Assembly: GCF_040359615.1 (NCBI RefSeq)
Contig: NZ_CP132942.1
Location: 1,860,001 to 1,924,000 of the forward strand
Reading direction: 5' to 3'
From: Tunturibacter psychrotolerans
GTDB lineage: Bacteria; Acidobacteriota; Terriglobia; Terriglobales; Acidobacteriaceae
Length of the DNA: 64,000 bases
Position 1 is the stretch's first letter, and every line of letters starts with the position of its first letter. The translations under genes and the position numbers were made by a program. Shown piece after piece: positions 33,408-41,722 of this stretch. The notes beneath the pieces were generated by a model. That model saw nothing but the letters and a program-made list of their open reading frames with translations, did not search any database and was not told the origin of the DNA.

Positions 33408-35156
33408 ATGACGGTTCCCAGGATTCTCATTTCGACGTTTCGCCATCGCCTCCCGCTCATAGGCGCTCTTCTTTTTTTTGTCGCTCCAACCCTCTTCGCC
33501 GCGCGCGTCGCCACTCCCGACCAGCGCCTCCCCTTGGAACAATTCGGCTTCCAGGCACTCTCCCAGCAGTTCCTCCTCGCAGGCAGCTCTATGTTGACCA
33601 TCCACTACGTCGACAACGAGCATCTTCTCCTCACCTTCAGCGCCCGCCATCTCCTCACGCGGCTGCCCGACGAGCCAGAGGACGATATGGACCGCACCAT
33701 CGACGCCGTCCTGATCGAACTCCCCTCCGGCCATGCCCTCGCCCGCACCACCTGGCGCACGCACGACCACGGCCAGTATCTGTGGAGCCTCGGCCACGGT
33801 CACTTCCTCCTGCGCATCCGCGATACCCTTACCACCTTCGCTCCCCTCGCCAACCTCTCCACCGGCAAGTCCTTCGCCGAGCGGCCATTTCTCTCCACCG
33901 AAAATCGCCGCATCGCCGCCGTCATCCTGTCCCCTGATGCCGACCTGCTCACTGTGGAAACCATCAAACGCATGCCCGCCCCGCCCAAACCGAAGACTCC
34001 TCTCTTCGGCCCCACGCCCATCGAACCGGCTCCCGAACGCCCCGTCGTTCAGGTCAACTTCTATCGTCTGCACCCACCTGCCGAGCCCGGCGCCCCCATC
34101 AAAGCCGAATACGCCGGTATCGCGCGATCGAGAGCCGTCGGGGGCGCCCCCATCACGGTCGCCGGCTATCTCGACACAGTCGACCAGGGCCATCAACATT
34201 ACGCCTTCGACTTCCACTCCTACACCGGCAAGGTCGACGAGCTCTCTCCCTTCGACTCCACCTGCCACCCCTATCCCCTCTTCGTCAGCCACAGCGAGTT
34301 CATCGTCTTCGGCTGCCATAACAGCCATACCGTCGGCGCTGTCGGCGGCTTCAACATGCGCGGCCAGGAGATGTGGGAGCAAGGCCTGTTCGGCGACTTC
34401 ATCGCCCCGTCGCTCGTCTACGCGCCATCCAGCGGCCGCTTCGCTCTCAGCCGGGTTCTCCTGCACAACTCCGTCGTACCCGATCAACCCATCGTCCCCG
34501 AAGAGATCTCGTCGCAAACCGTCGTCGTCTACCAAACCGACAGCGGCAAGCAGATCTTGCACGTTGACTGCTCCCCTGTAGAGCGTGCAGGCCAGAACTT
34601 CGCCCTCTCCCCCGACGGCCTCTCCTTCGCGCTCATCCACGCCGACGCCATTGAGATCTATCGTCTTCCGCCCCTCACCTCCAAGGAGGAGAATGCGGTC
34701 AAACTGGCCCAAACATCCGCCCCCCCCGCGAACGATCTCCCGGTTCACTTCGCCAACGAGCCCGCCCCCTCTGCCGAAGAGGCCGACTCCACCGTTCAAC
34801 CCGAAGCCCAGCCCGACAACGCCGTCGCTGTCCCCGATACAGCCCAGTCCTCCCAACCTGGAACCCACGCCAACGCCCCGACCTCCAACGACCTCGGACA
34901 GGCCGCCTCCGAACCTGCCGAACATCCCGACCAGGTCACCACCCGACCATCGAGCCAAACCGCTCAAGCTCCCGCCGCACCGACGGATAATGCCGTAAAA
35001 CCTTCCGACGACCCTCAAGCCACCGGCACTGCTCAGTCTTCCGGTGACCCAGCCCCCGAGGCCCACCGCAAGCCGCCCACCCTCTACACCCTTCCAACAG
35101 ACAAACCCTCAGACAAGCCCGCAAACCCCGACCATCCCAAAGACCCCCCGCAATAG
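33408..35156 (+). CDS. Large secreted protein of unknown function with Pro-rich acidic tail
   Basis: 582 residues, not recognised. Signal peptide of about 31 residues (LIGALLFFVAPTLFAARVA). Residues 32-430 look like a beta-propeller-like domain: repeated short strands such as LTIHYVDNEHLLLTFSAR, QYLWSLGHGHFLLRIRDTL, FVSHSEFIVFGCHNSHTVGA and FALSPDGLSFALIHADAIEIYRL, with hydrophobic strand-Asp/Gly turns. The last 150 residues are Pro/Ala/Asp/Ser-rich and low complexity. Codon use equals that of neighbours. It may be a periplasmic or surface-exposed repeat protein; the Pro-rich tail could cross the wall or bind another protein. Function cannot be claimed. Confidence 0.8.
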   Translation: MTVPRILISTFRHRLPLIGALLFFVAPTLFAARVATPDQRLPLEQFGFQALSQQFLLAGSSMLTIHYVDNEHLLLTFSARHLLTRLPDEPEDDMDRTIDAVLIELPSGHALARTTWRTHDHGQYLWSLGHGHFLLRIRDTLTTFAPLANLSTGKSFAERPFLSTENRRIAAVILSPDADLLTVETIKRMPAPPKPKTPLFGPTPIEPAPERPVVQVNFYRLHPPAEPGAPIKAEYAGIARSRAVGGAPITVAGYLDTVDQGHQHYAFDFHSYTGKVDELSPFDSTCHPYPLFVSHSEFIVFGCHNSHTVGAVGGFNMRGQEMWEQGLFGDFIAPSLVYAPSSGRFALSRVLLHNSVVPDQPIVPEEISSQTVVVYQTDSGKQILHVDCSPVERAGQNFALSPDGLSFALIHADAIEIYRLPPLTSKEENAVKLAQTSAPPANDLPVHFANEPAPSAEEADSTVQPEAQPDNAVAVPDTAQSSQPGTHANAPTSNDLGQAASEPAEHPDQVTTRPSSQTAQAPAAPTDNAVKPSDDPQATGTAQSSGDPAPEAHRKPPTLYTLPTDKPSDKPANPDHPKDPPQ

Positions 35157-35230
35157 AACCCCGCGCATCGTCCCCCACAAACAGAAACAGGCCGGCTGCA
35201 GTCTCCCGCAAACCAGCCTTTTCACAATTT

Positions 35231-35270
35231 TGCTTTTCTTGTTGTCATCCCGTAGGGGATCTGCTGTTTT
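35231..35270 (+). repeat. GTCATCCC hairpin repeat, copy 1
   Basis: TTCTTGTTGTCATCCCGTAG followed by GGGATCTGCTGTTTT. The core ATCCC-GTAG-GGGAT is a hairpin. The same unit occurs at 40254-40295 with a CCCCGAAGGGG core. Confidence 0.8.
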
Positions 35271-35307
35271 CTAATACGCCAAAACTCTCAGCGCAAGTAA
35301 CTAAAAA

Positions 35308-35586
35308 CTAAGCAGCCTTCTTCGGCGCAACAGCCTTCACACGCGCATTCAAGCGGCTCTTGTAGCGACTCGCGGTGTTCTTGTGCAGAACGCCCTTCTG
35401 AACGCTCTTGTCCAGAATCGATGCGGTCTCGCGGTACTGTGTGGTTGCCGCGGCGTGGTCGCCCTTGGCGATCGACTCGCGCAGAAGGCGCAGCGTTCCG
35501 CGCAGCTTGCTCTTGTTCGAGCGGTTTACCGCGGTCTTGGCTACGGTCTGACGTGCGCGCTTCAACGACGAAACATGATTTGCCAT
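35308..35586 (-). CDS. rpsT: 30S ribosomal protein S20
   Basis: 92 residues, Lys/Arg-rich and helical as in S20. [20 protein letters not shown] at the N-terminus, [13 protein letters not shown], then [21 protein letters not shown]. It binds 16S rRNA in the small subunit. It is a single gene on the minus strand opposite the unknown secreted protein gene. No terminator with a T-run is evident. Confidence 0.97.
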   Translation of the reverse strand: MANHVSSLKRARQTVAKTAVNRSNKSKLRGTLRLLRESIAKGDHAAATTQYRETASILDKSVQKGVLHKNTASRYKSRLNARVKAVAPKKAA

Positions 35587-36054
35587 AAACTCTCTTCTCT
35601 CAACCCGTACATTTGTAGGGGAAAATGGGATGCAGATTCAAGGCCAGCCGACTCTGCTTCCAGTCATAGCCTTGAGCAGCGCTAAACAAGCCTGCCGCAC
35701 TCCCTGCAATATCTGAGTCTACGGAAACCCAGCCCTCCGGTCAACCGTCTTTCCCCCGAAAATACGGCTTCAACCCCACCAAAAGCATCCAATCCATAGA
35801 AAAATGCTGGTGCCACGATCCCATCTCGGCTCTCCTTCAAAATCAATTCATCATTTGCCCCTTGACGCCATCTCCCTGACGTTCTACTCTTTGCCCATCT
35901 TCGACACTAGATTGGCACCTTTCGCCATCCCGGTCGCAGTCAAAGGGCGCAGCAAATGCGCCACCAGTCAGTGCCCGCTCATCCCCCCTAAAACTCCCAA
36001 GTCAACCGGCCATGCACCCAACCCAGCTCCCCCTGACGGAGGTCAGCACACTAA
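35587..36054. other. 468-bp divergent intergenic region
   Basis: Non-coding region between rpsT and the PhoH gene. A -35-like TTGACG (35862-35867) and TCTACT (35883-35888) 15 bp apart are a weak promoter candidate for the PhoH gene. No other structure was recognised. Confidence 0.4.
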
Positions 36055-37092
36055 TTGATTAAAAAATCCCTGGAAATCACCCCTGGCATTGAGCCCCTGT
36101 ACGGGACCCACGACGAAAACCTCCGCATCCTCGAGGACAAACTCAACGTCACGATCGATCTCCGCTCCGACGCTATCCACGTTACCGGCGAAGCCACCAA
36201 CGTTGCCCGCGTCGAACAAGTCTTCTCCGACTTCGACACCCTCCGAAAATCAGGCATCAACCTCCACAACGGCGAACTTCACGGCATGCTCAAACTCGTC
36301 GTCGCCGACCCCGCTACCACCCTCAAATCCCTCGTCGACGCTGGCAAGCAGCGCTCCGCCGGCGTCAAGCGCATGGTTCAGCCCCGCTCGCCCAACCAGC
36401 GCAAATACGTCGAGGCCATTGAACAGTCCGACATGACCTTCGGCCTCGGCCCTGCCGGCACCGGAAAAACCTACCTCGCCGTCGCCATGGCCGTCAGCGC
36501 CCTCATGGCCAAAAAAGTCAGCCGCATCATCCTGGTCCGTCCCGCAGTCGAAGCCGGCGAACGCCTCGGCTTTCTCCCCGGCTCCCTCCAGGAAAAGGTC
36601 GACCCCTACCTCCGCCCCCTCTACGACGCCCTCTACGATCTCCTCGACCCTATCAAGGTCGACAAGCTCCTCGAGTCTAACGTCATCGAAGTCGCCCCTC
36701 TCGCCTTCATGCGTGGCCGTACCCTATCCGACGCCTTCATCATCATGGACGAAGCCCAGAACACCACCATGGAACAGATGAAGATGTTCGTCACCCGTCT
36801 CGGCAACAACTCCAAGGCCGTCATCACCGGCGACCTTACCCAGACCGACCTGCCCAACCCAAAGAAGTCCGGCCTCCTCGAAGCACTCCATGTCCTCGAT
36901 GGCGTAGAAGGCATTCGTTTCTGCCACTTCGAAGACGTCGACGTAGTCCGCCACCAGCTCGTCCAGCGCATCGTTCGGGCCTACGACAGCTACGGCAAGG
37001 CCCAGCAGCAGCTTCCGCTCCCCATCGGCGAAGCCGCTCTGCCCGACCCAAACGTCATCCAGGCCGCCAAACCCATACCAAAACCTCAATGA
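36055..37092 (+). CDS. PhoH-like ATPase (TTG start)
   Basis: 345 residues starting at a TTG (36055), with GGAGGT 11 bases upstream; no ATG fits. An N-terminal KH-like part (LRILEDKLNVTIDLRSDAIHVTGEA) precedes the PhoH P-loop domain: GLGPAGTGKTYLAVAMAV, RIILVRPAVEAGERLGFLPG, ... IIMDEAQNTTMEQMKMFVTRLG, and ITGDLTQTDLP. PhoH-like proteins (YbeZ) bind RNA/ATP and are genetically linked to YbeY in rRNA maturation. The order phoH-(GH16)-ybeY-corC supports that: these three normally adjoin, with GH16 inserted here. Confidence 0.94.
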   Translation: MIKKSLEITPGIEPLYGTHDENLRILEDKLNVTIDLRSDAIHVTGEATNVARVEQVFSDFDTLRKSGINLHNGELHGMLKLVVADPATTLKSLVDAGKQRSAGVKRMVQPRSPNQRKYVEAIEQSDMTFGLGPAGTGKTYLAVAMAVSALMAKKVSRIILVRPAVEAGERLGFLPGSLQEKVDPYLRPLYDALYDLLDPIKVDKLLESNVIEVAPLAFMRGRTLSDAFIIMDEAQNTTMEQMKMFVTRLGNNSKAVITGDLTQTDLPNPKKSGLLEALHVLDGVEGIRFCHFEDVDVVRHQLVQRIVRAYDSYGKAQQQLPLPIGEAALPDPNVIQAAKPIPKPQ

Positions 37093-37171
37093 ACACAAGC
37101 AATCTGCGATAATCAAGGACAGGGGGCGCACTTAGCCCCCTGTGACATTTAGCACCACCTGCTTCCGAGCG

Positions 37172-38134
37172 ATGACCACCATCGAACCTCCAAGTACTCA
37201 CTCCATCTCCGCGCTCCGCCGCCCCGGCCAGTTGCGCACCCTCACACGCGCCTGCCTCGCGTTCTCTCTCTTAGCCGGATTCGCAGCCGCTCTCAAAGCC
37301 CAGTCCCCGCCAAATCCACAAGGCTGGACCCTGACCTGGAGCGACGAGTTCAACGGCCCCAACGGCGCATCCCCCGACCCCAAAAAATGGAACTTCGACA
37401 TCGGCGGCAGCGGCTACGGCAACCACGAGCTCGAGTCCTACACCAACCGTCCCGTCAACGCGCACCAGCAGGACGGCCACCTAATCATCGCGGCCATCAA
37501 GGAGACTCACACCGGTCCCGACGGCATCACTCAGCCTTACACCTCCGCCCGCATCCTCACCAAGGGCCTCTTCTCCGAGCCCTACGGACGCTTCGAAGCC
37601 CGCATGAAGCTCCCCACCGGCAAAGGAATCTGGCCCGCCTTCTGGCTCCTCGGCAGCAATATCGAATCCGACCCCTGGCCTGAATGCGGTGAGATCGACA
37701 TCATGGAGAACATCGGAGACCCCACCCAGATCTACAGCACCCTTCACGGCCCCGGCTACAGCCGCGACCACTCCATCCCCGCACGCTTCACCCTCCCCGC
37801 GGGCGAAGCTGTCAACACCGCCTTCCATCTCTACTCCGTCGAGTGGGCCCCCAACGACATAAAGTTCTTCATCGATGATCACCTCATCACGCACCGCACT
37901 CCCGCCGATCTGCCGCCCGGCAGCCACTGGGCCTTCGATCATCCTTTCTTCATCATCCTGAATCTAGCAACTGGCGGCGACTGGCCCGGCAATCCCGACC
38001 AGACCACCACCTTCCCCCAGCAGATGGTCGTCGACTACGTCCGCGTCTACAAGCCAAATAACGCGAACTCCAGCCAGGCCAAGCCCACCCAACGGCCTCT
38101 CGTAACCGCCGCAGCACCGAAGCCCCTTCAATGA
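37172..38134 (+). CDS. Glycoside hydrolase family 16 (secreted beta-glucanase)
   Basis: 320 residues from ATG 37172; the longer frame has a GTG at 37142. Signal peptide/anchor AFSLLAGFAAALKAQ ends near residue 43. GH16 jelly-roll: WSDEFNG, KKWNFDIGG, YGRFEARMKLPTGKGIWPAFWLLG, catalytic GEIDIMENIG (Glu-x-Asp-x-x-Glu), THRTPADLP..., and WAFDHPFFIILNLATGGDWPG. It likely cleaves beta-1,3 or mixed-linkage glucans (laminarinase type), consistent with plant or fungal litter use. Its stop overlaps the ybeY start (ATGA), so it is translated in the phoH-ybeY operon, which is not usual for a glucanase. Confidence 0.93.
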   Translation: MTTIEPPSTHSISALRRPGQLRTLTRACLAFSLLAGFAAALKAQSPPNPQGWTLTWSDEFNGPNGASPDPKKWNFDIGGSGYGNHELESYTNRPVNAHQQDGHLIIAAIKETHTGPDGITQPYTSARILTKGLFSEPYGRFEARMKLPTGKGIWPAFWLLGSNIESDPWPECGEIDIMENIGDPTQIYSTLHGPGYSRDHSIPARFTLPAGEAVNTAFHLYSVEWAPNDIKFFIDDHLITHRTPADLPPGSHWAFDHPFFIILNLATGGDWPGNPDQTTTFPQQMVVDYVRVYKPNNANSSQAKPTQRPLVTAAAPKPLQ

Positions 38135-38742
38135 TCACCATCGAACCACCGCCAAGCCTCAAGGAAAATCTCTCACGCCCCGGCCTGACGAGCTTCCTTA
38201 ACCGCGCCCGCCTTGCCGTCGGCCTCACTGGCCAGGTCGAAGTCTTGCTCACCGACGACCCCACCCTCCGCCGCCTCAACAAATCCTTTCGCGGCAAAAA
38301 CAAGCCCACCGACGTCCTCAGCTTCCCCACGCCCGACGAGATCGCAGTTACCCACGCCGGAGACCTCGCCATCTCCCTCGAAACCGCCGCCCGTCAGGCC
38401 GCCACCTACGGCCACTCTCTGCGCGATGAAGTAAGAATCCTCCTCCTCCACGGCCTCCTCCACCTCTCCGGCCTCGATCACGAAACCGACAACGGAGAGA
38501 TGGCCGCCCGCGAAGCCACGCTCCGCACCAAACTCAAACTCTCGAACACTCTCATCGAACGCACCACCACCAAGAGATCGCCATCGCGCTCAACAAAAAC
38601 AACTTCAACAGACACAAAAAAATCGTCATCTCGACCGAAGGCGACGCACTATGTCGCCGCGGTGGAGAGCCCCCCGCATTCCGTGCGAACCACCAAAAAA
38701 CTCAAAGGCACGAAGCTTAAAAACAAGCGAGGCGCAAAGTGA
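38131..38742 (+). CDS. ybeY: Endoribonuclease YbeY with basic C-terminal extension
   Basis: 203 residues, about 50 longer than typical YbeY. Single-strand endoribonuclease for 16S rRNA 3'-end maturation and ribosome quality control. Core motif HGLLHLSGLDHE (zinc His107, His111, His117), with FRGKNKPTDVLSFP and GDLAIS upstream. After about residue 145 comes a Ser/Thr/Lys-rich tail ending KLKNKRGAK. Within the tail DNA (38629-38668) is a hairpin that looks like a dispersed repeat (outer TCTC-ACCG/CGGT-GAGA, inner GGCGAC/GTCGCC), so the tail may come from repeat read-through. The overlap with GH16 (ATGA) and corC (GTGA) shows tight coupling. Confidence 0.93.
   Translation: MITIEPPPSLKENLSRPGLTSFLNRARLAVGLTGQVEVLLTDDPTLRRLNKSFRGKNKPTDVLSFPTPDEIAVTHAGDLAISLETAARQAATYGHSLRDEVRILLLHGLLHLSGLDHETDNGEMAAREATLRTKLKLSNTLIERTTTKRSPSRSTKTTSTDTKKSSSRPKATHYVAAVESPPHSVRTTKKLKGTKLKNKRGAK
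38629..38668 (+). repeat. Hairpin element within ybeY 3' end
   Basis: Outer stem of 9 bp with one G-G mismatch (TCTCGACCG / CGGTGGAGA) and inner perfect 6-bp stem GGCGAC / GTCGCC around a 7-base loop. The context GTCATCTCGACCGAAG is like the GTCATCCC repeats in this window. Confidence 0.6.
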
Positions 38743-40223
38743 CTTCCACCTACGCCTACACCTTCGCCCTCATCCTCCTCCTCGCCATCCTCGCGCTAGC
38801 CGCATACGTCGACCGCATCTACTCCGAGATGGGCAAGTTCCTCGCCCGCGAGTATCAGGACAACATCGACTCATGGGAGCGCGTCGTCGAACCGCGCCTC
38901 CGCCTCGGACGCGAGTCCATCGCGCTCTCCGCCTCCGTCCTTCGTCAACTCTCGCTTGCCGCCCTGGCTCTGCTCTCCGGCCTCCGCCTCTACAGCCACA
39001 CCACACTCGTCCCAACCCTCGCTCGCACTCCAACCGCAGGCGAGATCCTCCGCGCTGTCTTCGAGCTCATCCTCCTCATCCTCATCTTCGACCGCCTTCT
39101 CCCCCAACTCCTCTTCTCCCGCACACGCGGCCTCTGGATCAGGCGCATCACCCCCATTCTCCAGGCCCTCTTCTATCTCATCCTTCCCGTCACTCTCCTG
39201 CTCGGTCTCTTGCTCTCCATCGCCGCCCTCGCCGAACCTGAAGACACCACCGAAGAAGACCATCCCTCCGAAGCCATGGACGCGCTCCTCGAAGCCGGTG
39301 AAGAAGAAGGCATCCTCGAAGAGTCCGACCGCGAGCTGGTCCGCTCAGCTGTAGAATTCGGCGACAAAGTCGTCCTCGAGGTCATGACCCCTCGCCCCGA
39401 GATCTTCTCCGTCCCCGGCACCCTAACCCTGCAGGAGTTCACCGCCACCATCAACGAGCACGCCTTCTCTCGCGTCCCCGTCTACAACGGCTCGCTCGAT
39501 CACGTCACCGGCATCGCCTTCGCTCACGATCTCCTCAAAGTCCTCGACACCGAGGCCGACACCCTCACCGTAGCCCAGATCCAGCGCCCCGCCGCCTTCG
39601 TCCCCGAGACAAAAAAAGTAGCCGAACTCCTCCGCGAGATGCAGCGCGAAAAACAGCACATGCGCATCGTCATCGACGAGTACGGCAGCGTCGCAGGCCT
39701 CGTCACCATCGAAGATCTCCTCGAAGCCATCGTGGGCAATATCGCCGACGAGCACGACGAGCCCGAAGCCGACGACGAGCCCATCCGCGAACCCAACGGC
39801 GCCTACGTCGTCTCCGGCTCCTTCGAACTCTCGCGCCTCCGCGATCTCTTCGCCGATCAGTTCGAACAGCCCAGCCGCAACGGGCGCCCCGCCGAAGACA
39901 GCGAACCCCACGACCCCGAAGACGAGGCCTTCGAATCAGCGGAAGCCGCTCACTGGAGCGACAGCAGGGAAGACTCTGACGACGCCAAAGACACAAGAGA
40001 CCAACGCGAGCCCCGCGACACCCGCGACGACCCCACAGCCGTCCGTCTCCCCGAGCACTACGAATCCACCACCCTCGGTGGCCTCGTCTCCGAGATCGCC
40101 GGCCACATCCCTCTCCCCGGCGAAGTCGTCGAAGAAGACGGCCTCCGCCTCGAAGTCCTCGCCAGCACCGACCGCCGCATCGACCGCATCCGAGTCAGCC
40201 TCGCCAACCTCCCCGCCGCCTAA
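38739..40223 (+). CDS. CNNM/CorC (HlyC) family transporter with CBS pair
   Basis: 494 residues, GTG start overlapping the ybeY stop by 4 bp. N-terminal membrane spans in FALILLLAILALAAYVDRIY, ILRAVFELILLILIFDRLLPQLLF and ILQALFYLILPVTLLLGLLLSIA are a divergent CNNM/DUF21 part. Then ELVRSAVEFGDKVVLEVMTPRPEIFSV opens a CBS pair (AFSRVPVYNGSLDHVTGIAFAHDLL and MRIVIDEYGSVAGLVTIEDLLEAIVGNI), followed by a CorC_HlyC domain with an acidic Asp-Glu-Arg insertion (390-430: DEAFESAEAAHW...). Family members act in Mg2+/Co2+ homeostasis. Gene order phoH-ybeY-corC is common. Confidence 0.92.
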   Translation: MTSTYAYTFALILLLAILALAAYVDRIYSEMGKFLAREYQDNIDSWERVVEPRLRLGRESIALSASVLRQLSLAALALLSGLRLYSHTTLVPTLARTPTAGEILRAVFELILLILIFDRLLPQLLFSRTRGLWIRRITPILQALFYLILPVTLLLGLLLSIAALAEPEDTTEEDHPSEAMDALLEAGEEEGILEESDRELVRSAVEFGDKVVLEVMTPRPEIFSVPGTLTLQEFTATINEHAFSRVPVYNGSLDHVTGIAFAHDLLKVLDTEADTLTVAQIQRPAAFVPETKKVAELLREMQREKQHMRIVIDEYGSVAGLVTIEDLLEAIVGNIADEHDEPEADDEPIREPNGAYVVSGSFELSRLRDLFADQFEQPSRNGRPAEDSEPHDPEDEAFESAEAAHWSDSREDSDDAKDTRDQREPRDTRDDPTAVRLPEHYESTTLGGLVSEIAGHIPLPGEVVEEDGLRLEVLASTDRRIDRIRVSLANLPAA

Positions 40224-40253
40224 TCGCACTACCGCACTTGCTCTGCCGTTACT

Positions 40254-40295
40254 TTTGCTGTTCTTGTTGTCATCCCCGAAGGGGATCTGCTGTTC
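40254..40295 (+). repeat. GTCATCCC hairpin repeat, copy 2
   Basis: TTCTTGTTGTCATCCCC then GAAGGGGATCTGCTGTTC; core ATCCCC-GA-AGGGGAT. About 90% like the copy at 35231-35270. Both copies follow plus-strand stop codons. Confidence 0.8.
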
Positions 40296-40393
40296 CTAAC
40301 ATCGCGCCTTCAATTAGCCTGTCAAGCCCCCAAGCCATCTAATCCATTGCCCATCAACGACATCCGCGTGGCGTATTAGTTATCCACGATCCG

Positions 40394-40450
40394 CTATACT
40401 GATTACAGTTCGCAAAAAGCCCTGGGTACCCACCCGGGCTTTTCTTTTTT
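40394..40450 (+). ncRNA. Candidate promoter-terminator module (possible very short transcript)
   Basis: CTATACTGAT (-10 at 40395-40400) then AAAAGCCC / GGGCTTTT hairpin (40415-40443) and TTTTCTTTTTTT. It parallels the module at 28508-28565. It also serves as terminator for corC transcripts. Distinguishing the two needs RNA data. Confidence 0.45.
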
Positions 40451-40602
40451 TAAAAGTAGACTCGCTAAGCCCCTTATTTGGACGAATTTGGCCGTAACCC
40501 GTTTGCTATGACGAATTTGCAAGACCATGTTCTGTGTAAACTATTCATAAATAAGCACTTACAGGAGGGTAACCAGGGGGGGGGGTACCCTCACGGACAA
40601 AG

Positions 40603-40633
40603 CAAAAGCCCCGGAAAAATCCGGAGCCTTGGC
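40603..40633 (-). terminator. Intrinsic terminator after mreB
   Basis: On the minus strand AAGGCTCCGG / CCGGGGCTTT (10 bp with two G-U pairs) around ATTTTT, then TGCTTT. It lies 25 bp after the mreB stop. Confidence 0.75.
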
Positions 40634-40657
40634 CCAACCAGGTAGAACCAAAGTCGA

Positions 40658-41722
40658 TCAGTCGATAGAAATCTTGCGAAGCAGTTTGAAATCCGACAGC
40701 ATCTTGCCTGTCCCCAGCACAACCGAAGCCAGTGGATCATCCGCGATCGAAACTGGAAGACCAGTCTCTTCACGAATCCGCTTATCCAGATTCTTGATCA
40801 GCGCCCCGCCGCCCGTCAGCACGATGCCGCGGTCGGAGATATCAGCCGAAAGCTCAGGAGGAGTCCGCTCGAGCGCAACGCGAATCGCGTTGATGATCGT
40901 CGCAATGCACTCCGAGAGCGCCTCACGAATCTCGGAGTCTTCAATGGTGATTGTCTTCGGCACGCCCTCGATCAGATTGCGTCCCTTGACTTCCATCGAA
41001 ATGGGTTTATCCAGCGGATACGCCGAACCAAGCGAGATCTTGATCTGTTCCGCGGTACGCTCGCCGATCAGCAGGTTGTACTTCCGCTTCAGGTACGTCA
41101 TCACGGCTTCGTCCATCTGGTTTCCAGCCATGCGCACGGAACGCGAGTAGACGATACCGGCTAGCGAGATCACCGCGATATCGGTAGTGCCGCCACCGAT
41201 GTCGACGACCATGTTGCCGCCCGGTTCGGTAATCGGCAAACCCGCGCCAATCGCGGCCACCATGGCCTGTTCGACCAGGTGAACCTCGGACGCCTTGGCC
41301 CGGTAAGCAGAGTCCATAACGGCGCGTTTTTCAACCTGCGTAATCTCTGAGGGAACGCCGATCACGATGCGAGGATGCACCATCATCTTCCGGTTGTGAG
41401 CCTTCTGGATGAAGTAATTCAACATCTTCTCGGTATGACGGAAGTCGGCGATCACGCCGTCCTTCATCGGTTTGATGGCAACAATATTGCCCGGTGTGCG
41501 GCCAAGCATCTCCTTGGCCTCTTTGCCCACAGCCTCAACCTCGTTGGTGATCTTGTTCACCGCGATGATCGAAGGCTCGTTGACGATGATGCCTTTGCCG
41601 TGTGCGAAGACAAGCGTATTCGCCGTGCCGAGGTCGATAGCAAGGTCGCTGGAAAAGAGGCTGAAAAGAGACCGCATATTGTGAATGCGGGAGTAACGCA
41701 TCTGAAAACTATTCGAAGACAT
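40658..41722 (-). CDS. mreB: Rod shape-determining protein MreB
   Basis: 354 residues. Actin-like ATPase that directs sidewall peptidoglycan synthesis with MreC, MreD, RodA and PBP2. Signatures: DLAIDLGTANTLVFAHGKG (phosphate 1), MVVDIGGGTTDIAVISLAGIVYS (phosphate 2), IVLTGGGALIKNLDKRIREETGLPV (adenosine) and PSEITQVEKRAVMDSAYRA. The start is uncertain: ATG 41722 adds 15 residues before MRSLFS at 41677, which aligns with E. coli MreB. Unlike many bacteria, mreB is 8 kb from mreCD here and on the opposite strand. It ends in an intrinsic terminator. Confidence 0.96.
   Translation of the reverse strand: MSSNSFQMRYSRIHNMRSLFSLFSSDLAIDLGTANTLVFAHGKGIIVNEPSIIAVNKITNEVEAVGKEAKEMLGRTPGNIVAIKPMKDGVIADFRHTEKMLNYFIQKAHNRKMMVHPRIVIGVPSEITQVEKRAVMDSAYRAKASEVHLVEQAMVAAIGAGLPITEPGGNMVVDIGGGTTDIAVISLAGIVYSRSVRMAGNQMDEAVMTYLKRKYNLLIGERTAEQIKISLGSAYPLDKPISMEVKGRNLIEGVPKTITIEDSEIREALSECIATIINAIRVALERTPPELSADISDRGIVLTGGGALIKNLDKRIREETGLPVSIADDPLASVVLGTGKMLSDFKLLRKISID

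Larger units (their letters stand above)
40224..40657. other. 434-bp intergenic region between corC and mreB
   Basis: Convergent, no gene. It holds the GTCATCCC hairpin repeat (40254-40295), a TATACT plus terminator module (40395-40450), a run of ten G bases (40576-40585) inside a GAGGGTA/TACCCTC dyad, and the mreB terminator (40605-40630). Confidence 0.7.

Noticed and set aside
33309..35066. 585-codon open frame on the minus strand
   Set aside because: It lies antisense to the secreted unknown protein and has Gly/Arg/Val-rich, non-family translation typical of the reverse frame of GC-rich genes. The plus-strand frame has a signal peptide and normal composition.
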